Part shown: piece by piece, positions 13,837-24,225 of the stretch
Position numbering within the stretch: position 1 is the stretch's first letter
Layout of the letters: every line of letters begins with the position of its first letter
Assembly: GCA_021732405.1 (NCBI GenBank)
Contig: JAKFVB010000062.1
Location: 1-35,463, forward strand
Direction: 5' to 3'
Origin: Methylotenera sp.
GTDB lineage: Bacteria; Pseudomonadota; Gammaproteobacteria; Burkholderiales; Methylophilaceae
DNA length: 35,463 nucleotides
Notes under the pieces: model-generated
Database searches by the model: none
Told to the model about the DNA's origin: nothing
The model's input: the letters and a program-made list of their open reading frames with translations, nothing else
Translations under genes and position numbers: made by a program

Positions 13837-16800
13837 ATGGCAAAACGGTCAGACATTAAAAGTATTTTGATTATTGGCGCAGGGCCAATCGTGATTGGTC
13901 AAGCCTGCGAGTTTGACTATTCTGGCGCACAAGCCTGCAAAGCCTTGCGCGAAGAGGGTTACCGCGTTATTTTGGTAAATTCTAATCCCGCCACGATTAT
14001 GACCGACCCAGAAATGGCCGATGCGACTTATATTGAGCCGATTACTTGGAAAGTGGTTGAAAAAATCATCGCTAAAGAGCGCCCTGATGCGCTATTGCCA
14101 ACCATGGGTGGGCAAACGGCACTCAATTGTGCGCTGGATTTAGATAAGCACGGCGTGCTTGCCAAATACAATGTTGAGTTAATCGGCGCTTCAAAAGAAG
14201 CGATTGATAAAGCCGAAGACCGCCAAAAATTTAAAGAAGCCATGACCAAAATTGGTTTGGGTTCTGCGCGTTCTAGCATCGCGCATTCCATGGAAGAGGC
14301 TTTGCAAGTGCAAGCCAGTATTGGCTACCCTGCGATTATCCGCCCATCATTCACCATGGGCGGTAGCGGCGGCGGCATTGCTTACAATCGCGAAGAATTT
14401 ATTATCATTTGTGAGCGTGGCTTAGATGCATCGCCTACCAAAGAGCTATTGATTGAAGAATCGATGCTAGGTTGGAAAGAGTATGAGATGGAAGTGGTGC
14501 GCGACAAAGCGGACAACTGCATCATTATTTGCTCAATTGAAAACCTAGACCCAATGGGTGTGCATACTGGTGACAGTATTACCGTAGCGCCTGCGCAAAC
14601 ATTGACGGATAAAGAGTATCAAATCATGCGTAACGCCAGCTTGGCTGTGTTGCGCGAAATCGGCGTTGATACGGGCGGCTCTAATGTGCAATTTGCCATT
14701 AACCCCGATGATGGCCGCATGATTGTGATTGAGATGAATCCGCGCGTGTCGCGTTCATCTGCGCTTGCATCAAAAGCTACGGGATTCCCGATTGCCAAAG
14801 TGGCGGCTAAATTAGCGGTGGGTTTTACGCTGGATGAATTAAAAAATGATATTACAGGCGGCCAAACGCCAGCTTCATTTGAGCCTAGTATCGATTACGT
14901 GGTTACTAAAATACCGCGTTTTGCTTTTGAGAAATTCCCGCAAGCCGATTCGCGTTTAACCACACAAATGAAATCGGTAGGCGAAGTGATGGCGATTGGC
15001 CGCACTTTCCAAGAATCATTCCAAAAAGCGTTGCGCGGTTTAGAAGTGGGCGTGGATGGTTTAGATTCCATTTCAACCGATATGGATCGCATCACTAAAG
15101 AAATGGGTGAGCCAGGCCCTGAGCGTATATGGTACGTGGCAGATGCCATGCGCCTTGGTGTGAGCAACGAAGATATTTTTAATATCTCAAAAATTGACCC
15201 TTGGTTTTTAGCGCAGATCAAAGACATTATTAATCGTGAAGCGGCTTTATCTGGCAAACATATTGCCGATTTAGATAAAGATGCGTTGTTCCAATTAAAA
15301 CGTCGCGGCTTTAGTGATCGCCGTTTAGCTAAATTACTAGATACCGATCAGCACGCCGTGCGCGCTTATCGCCAAGCTTTGCAAGTACGCCCTGTGTATA
15401 AACGTGTGGATACTTGCGCGGCTGAGTTTGCCACCAATACGGCTTATATGTATTCCAGCTATGAAGAGGAATGCGAAGCCAAGCCGACTGATAAAAAGAA
15501 AATCATGGTGCTGGGCGGCGGACCGAATCGTATTGGCCAAGGTATTGAGTTTGATTATTGCTGTGTGCATGCGGCATTTGCCATGCGTGAAGATGGTTAT
15601 GAAACCATCATGGTTAACTGTAACCCAGAAACGGTTTCAACCGATTACGACACTTCTGACCGCTTGTACTTTGAGCCAGTGACTTTAGAAGATGTGCTGG
15701 AAATCGTGCATATCGAAAAACCAGTGGGCGTGATTGTGCAATATGGCGGCCAAACGCCTCTTAAGCTTGCGCGCGCTTTAGAAAAAGCAGGCGTGCCTAT
15801 TATTGGCACAACGCCAGACGCGATTGATAGAGCAGAAGACCGTGAGCGTTTTCAGGCTATGTTGCATGAGTTAGGCTTAAAGCAACCACCAAACCGTACG
15901 GCGCGTACGCCAGAAGCGGCGCTGATAGCGGCCAATGAAATTGGCTATCCGCTTGTTGTTCGCCCAAGTTATGTATTAGGTGGCCGTGCGATGGAAATCG
16001 TGCATGAACAAAGCCAGCTAGAGCGTTATATGCGTGAAGCGGTAAAGGTTTCTAACGATTCACCTGTGTTGCTTGACCGTTTTTTAAACGACGCTTTAGA
16101 AATTGACGTAGACGCGATTTGTGACGGCGAAGACGTATTAATTGGCGGCATTATGCAGCACGTTGAGCAAGCGGGTGTGCACTCAGGCGACTCTGCCTGC
16201 TCATTGCCACCGTATAGCTTAAGCGAAGAGTTGCAAGATGTATTGCGTGTGCAAACCGTGCAAATGGCCAAAGCGCTGGGCGTGAAAGGCTTAATGAATG
16301 TGCAGTTTGCGATTCAAACCGTTAATCAAATCAGCACTGTTTACGTGCTAGAAGTGAATCCACGTGCCTCACGTACTGTGCCGTTTGTTTCAAAAGCGTG
16401 CGGATTGCAATTGGCTAAAATCGCCGCACGTTGCATGGCAGGGCAAAGTCTAAAATCACAAGGTGTGACTAAAGAAGTGATTCCGCCGTATTTCTCTGTC
16501 AAAGAAGCCGTATTTCCGTTTATCAAATTTCCTGGCGTAGATACTATACTTGGCCCAGAAATGAAATCCACAGGCGAAGTAATGGGTGTGGGCGCGACAT
16601 TTGCCGAGGCATTTGTTAAAGCGCAGCTTGGGGCATCTGAAAAACTACCCAAAGGCGGTCGCGCATTTATTAGCGTGCGTAACGAAGATCACCAAAAAGT
16701 GGTCGATATTGCAAAAGATCTAGCGAAATTAGGCTTTACACTTGTGGCGACTAAAGGCACAGCAAAAGCATTAATCGCGCACGGTTTAACCGTTACGCCA

Positions 16801-17052
16801 GTTAATAAAGTGGCGGAAGGTCGCCCGCATATCGTTGATATGATTAAGAATAGCGAAATCAGCTTTATTGTGAACGTGACAGAAGACAAAAAAGCGGTGG
16901 CGGATAGTTACGAAATTCGCCGCAGTGCTTTGCAAAATAAAGTCACTTATTACACAACCTTAGCAGGCGCTAAAGCCGCTTGTATCGGTATGGCGCATAT
17001 GCAAGAGCTTAATGTAGAGTCATTACAAGAGCTGCATAAAAAATTGGCATAA
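13837..17052 (+). CDS. carB: Carbamoyl-phosphate synthase large subunit
   Basis: The protein has 1071 residues, the usual length. Two homologous ATP-grasp halves are visible: '[20 protein letters not shown]' starts the first and '[20 protein letters not shown]' the second. Each half has a 'RPSF/YVLGG'-type segment ('[12 protein letters not shown]' and '[12 protein letters not shown]') and an 'EVNPRASR' or 'EMNPRVSR' metal-binding motif. The last 130 residues are the MGS-like allosteric domain. It forms carbamoyl phosphate with CarA. Its transcript ends at the hairpin at 17141-17175. Confidence 0.98.
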   Translation: MAKRSDIKSILIIGAGPIVIGQACEFDYSGAQACKALREEGYRVILVNSNPATIMTDPEMADATYIEPITWKVVEKIIAKERPDALLPTMGGQTALNCALDLDKHGVLAKYNVELIGASKEAIDKAEDRQKFKEAMTKIGLGSARSSIAHSMEEALQVQASIGYPAIIRPSFTMGGSGGGIAYNREEFIIICERGLDASPTKELLIEESMLGWKEYEMEVVRDKADNCIIICSIENLDPMGVHTGDSITVAPAQTLTDKEYQIMRNASLAVLREIGVDTGGSNVQFAINPDDGRMIVIEMNPRVSRSSALASKATGFPIAKVAAKLAVGFTLDELKNDITGGQTPASFEPSIDYVVTKIPRFAFEKFPQADSRLTTQMKSVGEVMAIGRTFQESFQKALRGLEVGVDGLDSISTDMDRITKEMGEPGPERIWYVADAMRLGVSNEDIFNISKIDPWFLAQIKDIINREAALSGKHIADLDKDALFQLKRRGFSDRRLAKLLDTDQHAVRAYRQALQVRPVYKRVDTCAAEFATNTAYMYSSYEEECEAKPTDKKKIMVLGGGPNRIGQGIEFDYCCVHAAFAMREDGYETIMVNCNPETVSTDYDTSDRLYFEPVTLEDVLEIVHIEKPVGVIVQYGGQTPLKLARALEKAGVPIIGTTPDAIDRAEDRERFQAMLHELGLKQPPNRTARTPEAALIAANEIGYPLVVRPSYVLGGRAMEIVHEQSQLERYMREAVKVSNDSPVLLDRFLNDALEIDVDAICDGEDVLIGGIMQHVEQAGVHSGDSACSLPPYSLSEELQDVLRVQTVQMAKALGVKGLMNVQFAIQTVNQISTVYVLEVNPRASRTVPFVSKACGLQLAKIAARCMAGQSLKSQGVTKEVIPPYFSVKEAVFPFIKFPGVDTILGPEMKSTGEVMGVGATFAEAFVKAQLGASEKLPKGGRAFISVRNEDHQKVVDIAKDLAKLGFTLVATKGTAKALIAHGLTVTPVNKVAEGRPHIVDMIKNSEISFIVNVTEDKKAVADSYEIRRSALQNKVTYYTTLAGAKAACIGMAHMQELNVESLQELHKKLA

Positions 17053-17088
17053 AGCTTTGCTACAAATAAGGCCTAGGAAACAAAGCTT
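17052..17088. repeat. Inverted repeat just after carB
   Basis: AAGCTTTG (17052-17059) and CAAAGCTT (17081-17088) are perfect complements. A second overlapping pair GCCTA/TAGGC (17071-17075, 17088-17092) could form an alternative fold. Another AAGCTT follows at 17102. The left arm starts at the carB stop codon. Confidence 0.45.
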
Positions 17089-17140
17089 AGGCTTGCATAA
17101 AAAGCTTATCTAAAATACACTTTAACTTAACTATTACATA

Positions 17141-17175
17141 AAACCACGCTCGTTATGGGTGTGGTTTATTTTTTT
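17141..17175 (+). terminator. Rho-independent terminator of carB
   Basis: AAACCAC (17141-17147) pairs with GTGGTTT (17161-17167), followed by ATTTTTTT. It separates carB from greA, which starts 27 nt later. Confidence 0.8.
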
Positions 17176-17201
17176 ACCCTATTTTAGAACGGTATTACAG
17201 T

Positions 17202-17684
17202 ATGGCATTAAATCAAATTCCAGTAACAATCAAAGGCGCAGAAATGCTTAAAGTGGAGCTGCAGCGCCTGCGCAGCGAAGACAGACCAAGCGTGATTCTG
17301 GCCATTGCAGAAGCGCGCGCGCAAGGTGACTTATCTGAAAATGCTGAGTATGAAGCCGCCAAAGAAAAACAAAGCTTTATTGAAGGTCGTATTGCTGAAC
17401 TAGAATCAAAATTATCTAATTTAATGGTAATTGACCCAACAACCTTGCATGCAGAGGGCCGCGTGGTATTTGGCGCAACAGTTAATATTGAAGATTTAGA
17501 TTCTGGCGACAACAAAACCTATCAAATCGTGGGTGAAGATGAAGCCGATATTAAGGGTGGTAAGATTTCAGTCGGCTCACCAATTGCACGCGCTTTAATT
17601 GGCAAATCAGCAGGTGATGTCGCAGAGGTTTCCGCCCCTGGTGGTATTAAAGAGTACGAAGTGCTAGATGTACTTTATATCTAG
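17202..17684 (+). CDS. greA: Transcription elongation factor GreA
   Basis: The protein has 160 residues, standard length. The N-terminal coiled coil carries the acidic tip 'AIAEARAQGDLSENAEYEAAKEKQ' split here at its key D and E residues (about 42-52), which enters the RNA polymerase channel and stimulates transcript cleavage. The C-terminal FKBP-like domain ends in 'EYEVLDVLYI'. GreB would lack this spacing of the tip basic patch; the carB-greA order supports GreA. Confidence 0.96.
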   Translation: MALNQIPVTIKGAEMLKVELQRLRSEDRPSVILAIAEARAQGDLSENAEYEAAKEKQSFIEGRIAELESKLSNLMVIDPTTLHAEGRVVFGATVNIEDLDSGDNKTYQIVGEDEADIKGGKISVGSPIARALIGKSAGDVAEVSAPGGIKEYEVLDVLYI

Positions 17685-17722
17685 CTTTGATATCGCATAT
17701 CTAAACACACGGGCACGCTAAT

Positions 17723-18157
17723 ATGTATCGACTAAACTTAATTGTGATTACCTTATGGGTAGGCGCGTTGTGGATGACAGGTCTGAGTGCCTATGTGCTA
17801 TTTGATACACTACGAGACAAACAGTTGGCGGGCAGTTTGGCTGGGCGACTGTTTACAATTGTTAGCTATATTGGTATGGCAAGTGCACTGTATTTATTGA
17901 TTCAACGCTTAATGGATTATGGTACCAGCGCATTAAAACAAAGTTTTTTTTGGGCGGTATTGGTGATGTTACTGCTCGTACTTGCAGGCCATTTTGGTAT
18001 CCAGCCTTTATTGGCCCAGCTTAAAGCCGATGCTATGCCAGCGGATGTCATGCACAGCGTATTCGCTAGCCGATTCAAAAATTGGCATGGTGTAGCCAGC
18101 GTGGCATATCTGGCAGAATGTTTGCTGGGTTTTGTACTGGTGTTAAAAGCTAGATAA
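17723..18157 (+). CDS. DUF4149-family membrane protein
   Basis: The protein has 144 residues with four predicted spans: about 5-28, 43-62, 74-95 and 120-141. Features are 'LWVGALWMTGL' at the N-terminus, 'GRLFTIVSYIG' and 'SRFKNWHGVASV' before the last span. These fit the DUF4149/TMEM205-like family of unknown function, often found beside greA and yhbY in Betaproteobacteria. It starts 38 nt behind greA and is probably co-transcribed. Confidence 0.85.
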   Translation: MYRLNLIVITLWVGALWMTGLSAYVLFDTLRDKQLAGSLAGRLFTIVSYIGMASALYLLIQRLMDYGTSALKQSFFWAVLVMLLLVLAGHFGIQPLLAQLKADAMPADVMHSVFASRFKNWHGVASVAYLAECLLGFVLVLKAR

Positions 18158-18219
18158 CTTTAGTTATAGTTTTGGAACTAAATGTAGCCTTGGGTTAGCT
18201 TCATTCGAGTTAAGTTCAG

Positions 18220-18528
18220 TTATGGCTTAGGAATAAGCACTTTTGCAGACTCTTTAATCGTGTCACTTTTGCGATAAACCACTAATTGTTTACCAATATG
18301 ATGCACAGCAATCGCATTGGTTTTATTGCAAATTTCGCTATATATGGCTACGCGCGCCTCACGGTCATCACCTGCTACTTGAATTTTAATGAGTTCGTGC
18401 GCATTTAAATTAAGCTCAATCTCTTTGATTACATTGTCGGTTAATCCATTATTGCCAATCATCACAACTGGGCTTAAGCTGTGGGCTAAACCACGTAAGT
18501 GAGCGATTTGTTTAGTGCTGAGTTTCAT
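18220..18528 (-). CDS. yhbY: Ribosome-assembly RNA-binding protein YhbY (CRM domain)
   Basis: The protein has 102 residues consisting of one CRM domain: 'HLRGLAHSLSPVVMIGNNGL' with the GxxG-like loop, 'IKEIELNLNAHELIKIQVAG' and 'HIGKQLVVYRKS'. E. coli YhbY associates with 50S precursors. It is divergent from rlmE, another ribosome-maturation gene, and the 86-base space between them should hold both promoters. Confidence 0.95.
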   Translation of the reverse strand: MKLSTKQIAHLRGLAHSLSPVVMIGNNGLTDNVIKEIELNLNAHELIKIQVAGDDREARVAIYSEICNKTNAIAVHHIGKQLVVYRKSDTIKESAKVLIPKP

Positions 18529-18614
18529 TTGTTAACCTTTTAATTAAGGCAATATTTTATCATGAACAGGCGTTTTTAATTTGAAACTAGTTAACCAATG
18601 AAAGTCATTCATTC

Positions 18615-19232
18615 ATGAAGCCTACGCGAACCAGCAAAGCGTGGATGCAAGAGCATCTGAATGACGAATTTGTAAAGCGCGCGCAAAAAGAGGGCTATAG
18701 AGCGCGCGCGGCTTATAAGTTAATTGAAATTGACGATAAAGATAAGCTCATCAAATCTGGCATGACGATTGTCGACTTAGGCTCAACCCCAGGCAGCTGG
18801 TCGCAAGTGGTGGTGCAGCGCATAAAAGGCCAGGGCCATGTAATTGCATTGGATATTTTAGATATGCAAGCGATAGCGGGCGTCACCTTTATCCAAGGCG
18901 ACTTTCGTGAAGAGTCGGTATTAAAACAGTTAGAAGAAACCTTAAATAACAAAAAAGTAGACCTTGTAATTGCCGATATGGCACCCAATATAAGTGGAGT
19001 GAAAGATGTAGACCTGGCAGGCTCAGCTTACTTAACAGAATTGGCCTTAGATTTTTGTACGCACTGGCTTAAACCAAATGGCAATTTTCTGGTCAAGGTC
19101 TTTATAGGGGCGGGTTTTGAAGAAATCGTTAAAACGATGCGATTACAGTTTGATAAAGTGGTAACACGCAAACCAAAAGCATCGCGCGACCGCAGCAGTG
19201 AAGTATATTTGCTGGGCTTAGGTAAGAAATAG
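18615..19232 (+). CDS. rlmE: 23S rRNA 2'-O-methyltransferase RlmE (FtsJ/RrmJ)
   Basis: The protein has 205 residues. SAM-binding motif 'IVDLGSTPGSWSQ' at 52-64. The catalytic tetrad K35, D121 ('IADMAPNISG'), K161 and E196 is intact. It methylates U2552 of 23S rRNA in the 50S subunit (E. coli numbering). It precedes ftsH by 59 nt, the classical ftsJ-ftsH pair. Confidence 0.97.
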   Translation: MKPTRTSKAWMQEHLNDEFVKRAQKEGYRARAAYKLIEIDDKDKLIKSGMTIVDLGSTPGSWSQVVVQRIKGQGHVIALDILDMQAIAGVTFIQGDFREESVLKQLEETLNNKKVDLVIADMAPNISGVKDVDLAGSAYLTELALDFCTHWLKPNGNFLVKVFIGAGFEEIVKTMRLQFDKVVTRKPKASRDRSSEVYLLGLGKK

Positions 19233-19291
19233 TGTCAAAAGTAGTTTAGAATGAATATGGTAGTTTCCCGCTTTTTAAAAGGAATGGGCAA

Positions 19292-21187
19292 GTGAATAAT
19301 ATCGCAAAAAGTATCGCAATCTGGTTGGCAGTCGCATTAGTGTTAATGATGGTGTTTAATCAGTTTGGCGGCCAAAGCAAGCCAGATAGCCAAATGGTTT
19401 ACTCACAATTTATGCAGGAAGTAAAAGATGGCCGAATTGCCAAAGTGCAAATCGATGGCCGCGTTGTGCATGGTAAAACGCAAGAGGGTAAAGAATTTAG
19501 CACCTATGCACCTAATGATTTGTGGATGGTGAACGACCTATTAAAGTATAACGTTGTGGTTGAAGCTAAGCCTGAACAACAACGCTCAGTGTTGTTAGAA
19601 ATCTTTATGTCATGGTTCCCTATGATTTTATTGATTGGTGTATGGATTTTCTTTATGCGCCAAATGCAAGGCGGCGGCAAAGGTGGCGGCCCATTCTCAT
19701 TCGGTAAAAGCAAAGCGCGCCAGTTAGATGAAAGCTCAAATCAAACCACATTTGCTGATGTGGCAGGTTGCGATGAAGCCAAAGAAGAAGTGACTGAATT
19801 AGTCGACTTTTTGAAAGAACCAACTAAATTCCAAAAATTAGGTGGTCGCATTCCGCGTGGCGTATTGCTCGTGGGTCCTCCTGGTACTGGTAAAACTTTA
19901 TTAGCCCGTGCGATTGCCGGTGAAGCGAAAGTGCCGTTTTTCTCAATCTCTGGTTCAGACTTTGTGGAGATGTTCGTCGGTGTGGGTGCAGCGCGCGTTC
20001 GTGATATGTTTGAAACCGCCAAGAAAAACTCGCCTTGCATCATCTTTATTGATGAGATTGATGCGGTAGGTCGCAGCCGCGGTGCGGGTACTGGCGGTGG
20101 GAACGATGAGCGCGAGCAGACATTGAACCAGTTATTGGTGGAAATGGATGGTTTTGAAGCCAGCTCTGGCGTGATTATTATTGCCGCGACCAACCGTGCC
20201 GATGTGTTGGATAAAGCCTTATTACGCCCAGGTCGTTTTGACCGTCAAGTGATGGTTGGTTTGCCGGATATTAAAGGTCGCGAGCAAATCTTGTTGGTGC
20301 ATATGCGTAAAGTGCCAATCGATCCAGACGTGAAAGCCGATATTTTGGCGCGCGGTACGCCTGGTTTCAGTGGTGCGGACTTGGCTAACTTGGTGAACGA
20401 AGCGGCATTATTCGCGGCACGCCGTAGCAAACGCACGGTAGATATGGAAGATTTTGAAGATGCTAAAGACAAAATCTACATGGGTCCTGAGCGTAAATCA
20501 ATGGTGATGCGTGAAGAAGAACGTCGCAATACGGCGTATCACGAAAGTGGTCATGCGGTAGTGGCTAAGTTGTTGCCAAAAGCCGATCCTGTGCACAAAG
20601 TAACCATCATGCCGCGTGGCTGGGCATTAGGCTTAACATGGCAATTGCCTGAATTTGATCGCATTAGCAATTATAAAGACAAAATGTTGGAAGAGATTTC
20701 AATATTATTTGGTGGCCGTATTGCTGAAGAAATCTTTATGCATCAAATGAGCACCGGCGCGTCGAATGACTTTGAGCGTGCGACTAAATTAGCGCGTGAT
20801 ATGGTGACTAAGTACGGTATGAGTGATGCGTTGGGTACGATGGTTTATGCGGGTAGCGAGCAAGATTCATTTTTTGGCAATATGAGCTCTAAAACGGTGA
20901 GTGAAGCCACGCAGCAAAAAGTGGATGCTGAAATTCGCCGTATTTTGGATGAGCAATATGGTATCGCACGTAAATTGTTAGAAGATAACAAGGATAAGGT
21001 AGAAGCGATGACGGCTGCATTGATGGAGTACGAAACCATTGATGCGGATCAAATCAATGACATCATGGCGAGTATTCCAGTACGTGCACCTAAACCGCGC
21101 CAGCCAAAAGTAAAGCCAACGGATAGCGGCGGTTCTTCTGGTAATACGGCGACACCAGCGCCGCAACCAGCGGCAAAAAGTGAGTAA
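19292..21187 (+). CDS. ftsH: ATP-dependent zinc metalloprotease FtsH
   Basis: The protein has 631 residues. Two membrane spans (about 7-24 and 105-122) enclose a periplasmic domain. The AAA+ domain has Walker A 'GPPGTGKT' (195-202), Walker B 'DEID' (254-257) and SRH '[20 protein letters not shown]'. The M41 protease site is HESGH (417-421). The C-terminus is a Pro/Gly-rich flexible tail. It degrades misfolded membrane proteins and regulators such as LpxC and sigma-32. The start is GTG with an AAGGA-type site 9-12 nt upstream. A terminator follows at 21238-21266. Confidence 0.98.
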   Translation: MNNIAKSIAIWLAVALVLMMVFNQFGGQSKPDSQMVYSQFMQEVKDGRIAKVQIDGRVVHGKTQEGKEFSTYAPNDLWMVNDLLKYNVVVEAKPEQQRSVLLEIFMSWFPMILLIGVWIFFMRQMQGGGKGGGPFSFGKSKARQLDESSNQTTFADVAGCDEAKEEVTELVDFLKEPTKFQKLGGRIPRGVLLVGPPGTGKTLLARAIAGEAKVPFFSISGSDFVEMFVGVGAARVRDMFETAKKNSPCIIFIDEIDAVGRSRGAGTGGGNDEREQTLNQLLVEMDGFEASSGVIIIAATNRADVLDKALLRPGRFDRQVMVGLPDIKGREQILLVHMRKVPIDPDVKADILARGTPGFSGADLANLVNEAALFAARRSKRTVDMEDFEDAKDKIYMGPERKSMVMREEERRNTAYHESGHAVVAKLLPKADPVHKVTIMPRGWALGLTWQLPEFDRISNYKDKMLEEISILFGGRIAEEIFMHQMSTGASNDFERATKLARDMVTKYGMSDALGTMVYAGSEQDSFFGNMSSKTVSEATQQKVDAEIRRILDEQYGIARKLLEDNKDKVEAMTAALMEYETIDADQINDIMASIPVRAPKPRQPKVKPTDSGGSSGNTATPAPQPAAKSE

Positions 21188-21237
21188 TTTCTGATGTTAA
21201 CTATCCATTAATACGTAAACATAAGTAGTGTTAAAAT

Positions 21238-21266
21238 AAGGGTTAGATTCGTTCTAACCCTTTTTT
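21238..21266 (+). terminator. Rho-independent terminator after ftsH
   Basis: GGGTTAGA (21240-21247) pairs with TCTAACCC (21253-21260) around loop TTCGT and is followed by six T's. It ends only 14 bases before the folP start codon. Confidence 0.85.
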
Positions 21267-21280
21267 ATTGTTCATACTTA

Positions 21281-22105
21281 ATGCTATTTAATTGCGGAAA
21301 ATTTCAACTTAATCTCAATCGTCCGCATGTGATGGGCATTGTGAATGTCACGCCTGATTCATTCTCAGATGGTGGTAAATTTAGCCAGACAAATTTAGCT
21401 GTTGAGCATGCATTAAGCTTGATTGAAGAAGGTGCCGATATTCTCGATATTGGCGGTGAATCTACACGACCCAACGCCATTCCAGTGAGTTTACAAGAAG
21501 AACTAAACCGTGTGATTCCTGTGATTGAGGCACTGGTCAGCCAAATCAATATTCCCTTATCGATTGATACTTACAAACCGCAAGTGATGCAAGCCGCGAT
21601 TGCTGCAGGGGCTAGCATTGTTAATGACGTGCGAGCCTTACAAGAAAGCGGTGCATTAGAGATTGTTGCAGCGTCTGATGTGGGTGTATGTTTGATGCAT
21701 ATGCAAGGCATACCGCAGAATATGCAAGTCAATCCGCAATATGCTGATGTGGTGGCTGAAGTAAAAGCCTTCTTGCAGCAACGTTTAGCTTTGTGCGAAG
21801 AGGCTGGCATTGTAAAAAATCGTATCGTGCTTGACCCTGGCTTTGGCTTTGGTAAAACGCGTGCGCACAATATTACCTTGATTCAACATCTGGCTAGCTT
21901 CTCATCACTAGGCCAGCCCTTGTTGGCGGGCCTATCACGAAAATCGGTACTGGGACAAGTGACAGGCCAAGACGTAGATGCGCGGCTATACGCCAGCGTG
22001 GCGGCTTCGGTGATATCGGCCATGGTTGGTGCTAAAATATTGCGGGTACACGATGTGAAAGCAACGGTTGAAGCATTAAAAATAGTGACCGCAATCCAGC
22101 AATAG
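21281..22105 (+). CDS. folP: Dihydropteroate synthase
   Basis: The protein has 274 residues. Pterin- and phosphate-binding motifs are 'MGIVNVTPDSFSDGG' near the N-terminus, 'DILDIGGESTRP', 'SIDTYKP', 'IVNDVRAL' and 'DPGFGFGKT'. It joins pterin and p-aminobenzoate in folate synthesis, in the cytoplasm. The start (ATG 21281) fits the family N-terminus, but no ribosome-binding site is visible and a terminator ends 14 nt upstream. glmM follows after 28 nt. Confidence 0.97.
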   Translation: MLFNCGKFQLNLNRPHVMGIVNVTPDSFSDGGKFSQTNLAVEHALSLIEEGADILDIGGESTRPNAIPVSLQEELNRVIPVIEALVSQINIPLSIDTYKPQVMQAAIAAGASIVNDVRALQESGALEIVAASDVGVCLMHMQGIPQNMQVNPQYADVVAEVKAFLQQRLALCEEAGIVKNRIVLDPGFGFGKTRAHNITLIQHLASFSSLGQPLLAGLSRKSVLGQVTGQDVDARLYASVAASVISAMVGAKILRVHDVKATVEALKIVTAIQQ

Positions 22106-22133
22106 TTAAAACGAATAATAATTGAGAATAAAT

Positions 22134-23489
22134 ATGGCAAAACAATATTTCGGTACCGATGGCATTCGTGGCAAAGTCGGAGAGGGTGCAATTACGCCTG
22201 ATTTTGTCATGCGATTGGGCTATGCGGCAGGTCGCGTATTATCAAGTCGTGCAGGCAATTTGGCGAAAGGTGCTCATCCAGCGGTGTTAATCGGTAAAGA
22301 TACGCGTATTTCCGGCTATATGCTGGAAGCTGCATTGGAAGCAGGCTTGTCTGCTGCTGGCGTTGATGTACTGCTGACAGGGCCAATGCCCACGCCTGCT
22401 GTGGCGTATTTAACCCGCGCTTTACGTGCACAGGCGGGCATTGTTATATCGGCTTCGCATAATCCTTATGACGATAACGGCATCAAGTTTTTCTCTAGTC
22501 TTGGGGCAAAACTAGATGATGAAATTGAGCACGCGATTGAGGCTGAATTAGATAAACCGATGCAGGTAATGGAATCTGCAAAGTTAGGCAAAGCACGTCG
22601 TATTGATGACGCTGCTGGCCGCTATGTAGAGTTTTGTAAAAGTACTTTTCCCAATCATTTGGATTTACGCGGTTTAAAAATCGTGTTGGATTGTGCACAC
22701 GGCGCAACCTACCATGTAGCGCCACCCGTTTTTCATGAGTTGGGCGCAGAAGTGATCGCCATCGGCAATAAGCCTGATGGTTTGAATATTAATGAGCAAG
22801 TCGGCTCAACCCACCCGCAAGCTTTGCAAAAAGCGGTGGTCGAGCATCAGGCGGATTTAGGCATTGCCTTTGATGGTGATGGTGACCGTGTGATGATGGT
22901 AGATAGCTTGGGCAATTTGCTGGATGGCGACCAACTTTTGTACATTATTGCGCTTGGTTTGTATGCCAAAGGCAAGCTTAAAGGCGGCGTTGCTGGCACG
23001 TTGATGACCAATTTAGCGCTTGAACATGCACTACAAAAGCATCAAATTCCATTCGCACGCGCCAATGTGGGTGACCGCTATGTATTAGAGCTTTTAAATC
23101 AAAAAAACTGGAAATTAGGCGGCGAAAATTCTGGCCATATTCTCACGTTAGATAAGCACACCAGCGGTGATGCGATTATTGCGGCCCTACAAGTGTTACA
23201 TGCGCTGGCTGATAGTGGCAAAACGTTAACGGAAATGGGTGCGAGTTTGCGTTTATATCCGCAAGTATTAATCAATGTCACAACCAAACAAAAATTGGAT
23301 TTAAAACATGCGGATATTCAGGCAGCAGTGACTCTGGCTGAGGCAACATTAAACGGCTCTGGTCGCGTGCTATTACGCGCTTCTGGTACTGAGCCTAAAA
23401 TTCGCGTGATGGTAGAAGGTCAAGATGGCCCGCTGGTACAAAAACTGGCGGAAGACATAGCAGCAGTTGTTAAAAAATCAGCGCAATAA
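22134..23489 (+). CDS. glmM: Phosphoglucosamine mutase
   Basis: The protein has 451 residues from the ATG at 22134, which matches the family start '[13 protein letters not shown]'; a TTG four codons upstream is less likely. The active-site phosphoserine is S108 in '[12 protein letters not shown]', the metal loop is 'DGDGDR' and the C-terminal phosphate loop is '[12 protein letters not shown]'. It converts glucosamine-6-P to glucosamine-1-P for UDP-GlcNAc, peptidoglycan and LPS. The folP-glmM order is conserved in many proteobacteria. Confidence 0.97.
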   Translation: MAKQYFGTDGIRGKVGEGAITPDFVMRLGYAAGRVLSSRAGNLAKGAHPAVLIGKDTRISGYMLEAALEAGLSAAGVDVLLTGPMPTPAVAYLTRALRAQAGIVISASHNPYDDNGIKFFSSLGAKLDDEIEHAIEAELDKPMQVMESAKLGKARRIDDAAGRYVEFCKSTFPNHLDLRGLKIVLDCAHGATYHVAPPVFHELGAEVIAIGNKPDGLNINEQVGSTHPQALQKAVVEHQADLGIAFDGDGDRVMMVDSLGNLLDGDQLLYIIALGLYAKGKLKGGVAGTLMTNLALEHALQKHQIPFARANVGDRYVLELLNQKNWKLGGENSGHILTLDKHTSGDAIIAALQVLHALADSGKTLTEMGASLRLYPQVLINVTTKQKLDLKHADIQAAVTLAEATLNGSGRVLLRASGTEPKIRVMVEGQDGPLVQKLAEDIAAVVKKSAQ

Positions 23490-23543
23490 TATAAATAATA
23501 TTATTATTTATCAATAAGTTAACCAGTATTTTAAGTCAAAAAA

Positions 23544-23572
23544 CATTCATGTAACTGACACTATTCATTCAT
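23544..23572 (+). promoter_or_regulatory. Weak Pho-box-like repeat before the PAP2 gene
   Basis: Three degenerate half-sites at 11-bp pitch: CATTCAT (23544-23550), CTGACAC (23555-23561), CATTCAT (23566-23572). Each matches about 5 of 7 positions of CTGTCAT. A TATAAA (23594-23599) lies downstream. The fit is poor compared with the other sites in this window. Confidence 0.3.
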
Positions 23573-23619
23573 ATTCTCCTGACACACTGTCAATATAAAT
23601 TAGTGTAAAGAGAATAATA

Positions 23620-24159
23620 ATGACGAATAAATTGCAAATTTACTTAAGCCGTATGCATGCGCTAGATAGCGCAGTGTGTGTCACAGTAAGCCATAGCAAT
23701 CAATACCGTTTGATTCGTGATTGGTTTCGATTAATCAGCCGTTTGGGTGATGGCGTATTTTGGTATGCCTTAATGACTGCCATTATTGTGATGCAACAAG
23801 CCGATGGTATTCAGCCAGTTTTGCATATGCTAGCGGCTGGCTTAACGGGCACCGTTGTTTATAAATGGTTAAAACAAAAAACGCACCGACCACGTCCTTT
23901 TCAAGTGCGACAAGATGTGTGGGTAGTGGGTAAGCCGCTTGATCATTTTAGTTTCCCGTCTGGCCATACTTTGCATGCAGTCGCATTTAGCGTGGTGGCT
24001 ATGCATTATTACCCAGAGTTAACGATTGTATTGATGCCATTTACAATCATGGTCGCCATGTCGCGTGTGATTTTGGGTTTGCATTATCCTAGTGATGTAT
24101 TTGCGGGCGCTGGTATTGGCTATGTAATCGCGCAATCATACTTAACGGTTTTTGCTTAA
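23620..24159 (+). CDS. PAP2-superfamily membrane phosphatase
   Basis: The protein has 179 residues with several spans. All three PAP2 phosphatase motifs are intact: K85-x6-R92-P93, P113-S-G-H116 and S148-R149-x5-H155-x3-D159. Such enzymes dephosphorylate phosphatidate, phosphatidylglycerophosphate, undecaprenyl pyrophosphate or similar lipids at the membrane. Next to a lipid-directed phospholipase C and a lipid glycosyltransferase, phosphatidate-to-diacylglycerol activity is a reasonable guess. Undecaprenyl pyrophosphate recycling remains an alternative. Confidence 0.88.
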   Translation: MTNKLQIYLSRMHALDSAVCVTVSHSNQYRLIRDWFRLISRLGDGVFWYALMTAIIVMQQADGIQPVLHMLAAGLTGTVVYKWLKQKTHRPRPFQVRQDVWVVGKPLDHFSFPSGHTLHAVAFSVVAMHYYPELTIVLMPFTIMVAMSRVILGLHYPSDVFAGAGIGYVIAQSYLTVFA

Positions 24160-24225
24160 TGATGTTTGCCTAACAACACTTTTAATCACTGAAAATTTAA
24201 CAAGAAATAAGCGTTAAGTATTCAA

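Noticed and set aside
23580-23592. TGACA-CAC-TGTCA palindrome before the PAP2 gene as a Pho box
   Set aside because: It is an inverted, not a direct, repeat and the half-site distance does not fit the 11-bp pitch; a weak direct-repeat candidate just upstream is listed instead.
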